Shown one piece after another: positions 6,003 through 6,004 of a stretch of 6,004 nucleotides of DNA. The position numbers were made by a program, and so were the translations under genes. The DNA comes from Alphaproteobacteria bacterium (lineage in GTDB: Bacteria > Pseudomonadota > Alphaproteobacteria > Micropepsales > Micropepsaceae): contig JAATGK010000002.1 of the NCBI GenBank assembly GCA_015654715.1, positions 1 to 6,004 on the forward strand. Direction: 5' to 3'. The notes under the pieces were generated by a model. It was not told the origin of the DNA. It ran no database searches and saw only the letters and a program-made list of their open reading frames with translations. Numbering within the stretch: position 1 is the stretch's first letter; each line of letters opens with the position of its first letter.

Positions 6003-6004
6003 AC

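Larger units (their letters stand above)
4970..6004 (+). mobile_element. IS630-family insertion sequence, left part (right end beyond window)
   Basis: The transposase at 5055-6002 belongs to IS630. Such elements insert at TA and duplicate it. The last TA before the transposase leader is at 4968-4969, inside the TAG stop of the upstream gene, and the following GAGCGGCGGGC would then be the start of the left terminal repeat. The left boundary is an inference because the matching right repeat is not in the window: only two bases follow the transposase stop. The 84-bp leader carries an inverted repeat (4989-5005) and a hairpin over the ribosome-binding site (5024-5050), both usual for element-borne sequence. 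Confidence 0.72.

Overview
The window is GC-rich and tightly packed. Codon use and gene families fit an alphaproteobacterium (Rhizobiales/Rhodospirillales-like); that assignment is an inference, since no rRNA or phylogenetic marker is present. It holds six protein genes and the left part of one insertion sequence. No tRNA, rRNA, CRISPR or phage gene was seen.

Layout. (1) 30-701 (+): a small exported protein of unknown function, probably translated from a TTG start. (2) 719-1744 (-): a uroporphyrinogen-decarboxylase-fold protein of the corrinoid/thiol methyltransferase type, convergent with gene 1 (17 bp between stops). (3) 1745-1918: a 174-bp divergent intergenic region that must carry the promoters of both flanking transcripts. 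(4) 1919-4970 (+): a compact three-gene operon with two ATGA stop/start overlaps, encoding a stand-alone zinc homocysteine S-methyltransferase (the homocysteine-binding module of MetH), a DUF1638 protein, and a [2Fe-2S]-ASKHA ATPase of the RACo/RamA corrinoid-reactivation type. (5) From the operon's last stop codon onward: an IS630-family element with an intact DD34E transposase at 5055-6002. Its right end lies outside the window.

How the genes fit together. The three-gene operon looks like part of a split, cobalamin-dependent methyl-transfer (methionine-synthase-like) system. The homocysteine methyltransferase takes a methyl group from a methyl-corrinoid protein. The iron-sulfur ATPase would return accidentally oxidised Co(II) corrinoid to Co(I), replacing the SAM/flavodoxin reactivation domain of full-length MetH. 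The DUF1638 protein is an uncharacterised partner. The divergent UroD-fold protein could add or remove methyl groups on the same corrinoid carrier. The corrinoid-binding protein and the folate- or methyl-donor-side methyltransferase are not in the window.

The points most worth a second look are: the DUF1638 protein with conserved-looking Cys/His residues inside a B12 methionine-synthesis operon; a short RACo-like protein that seems to lack the linker and middle domain; the IS630 element apparently inserted at the TA of the operon's final TAG stop codon; and a hairpin that buries the transposase ribosome-binding site.
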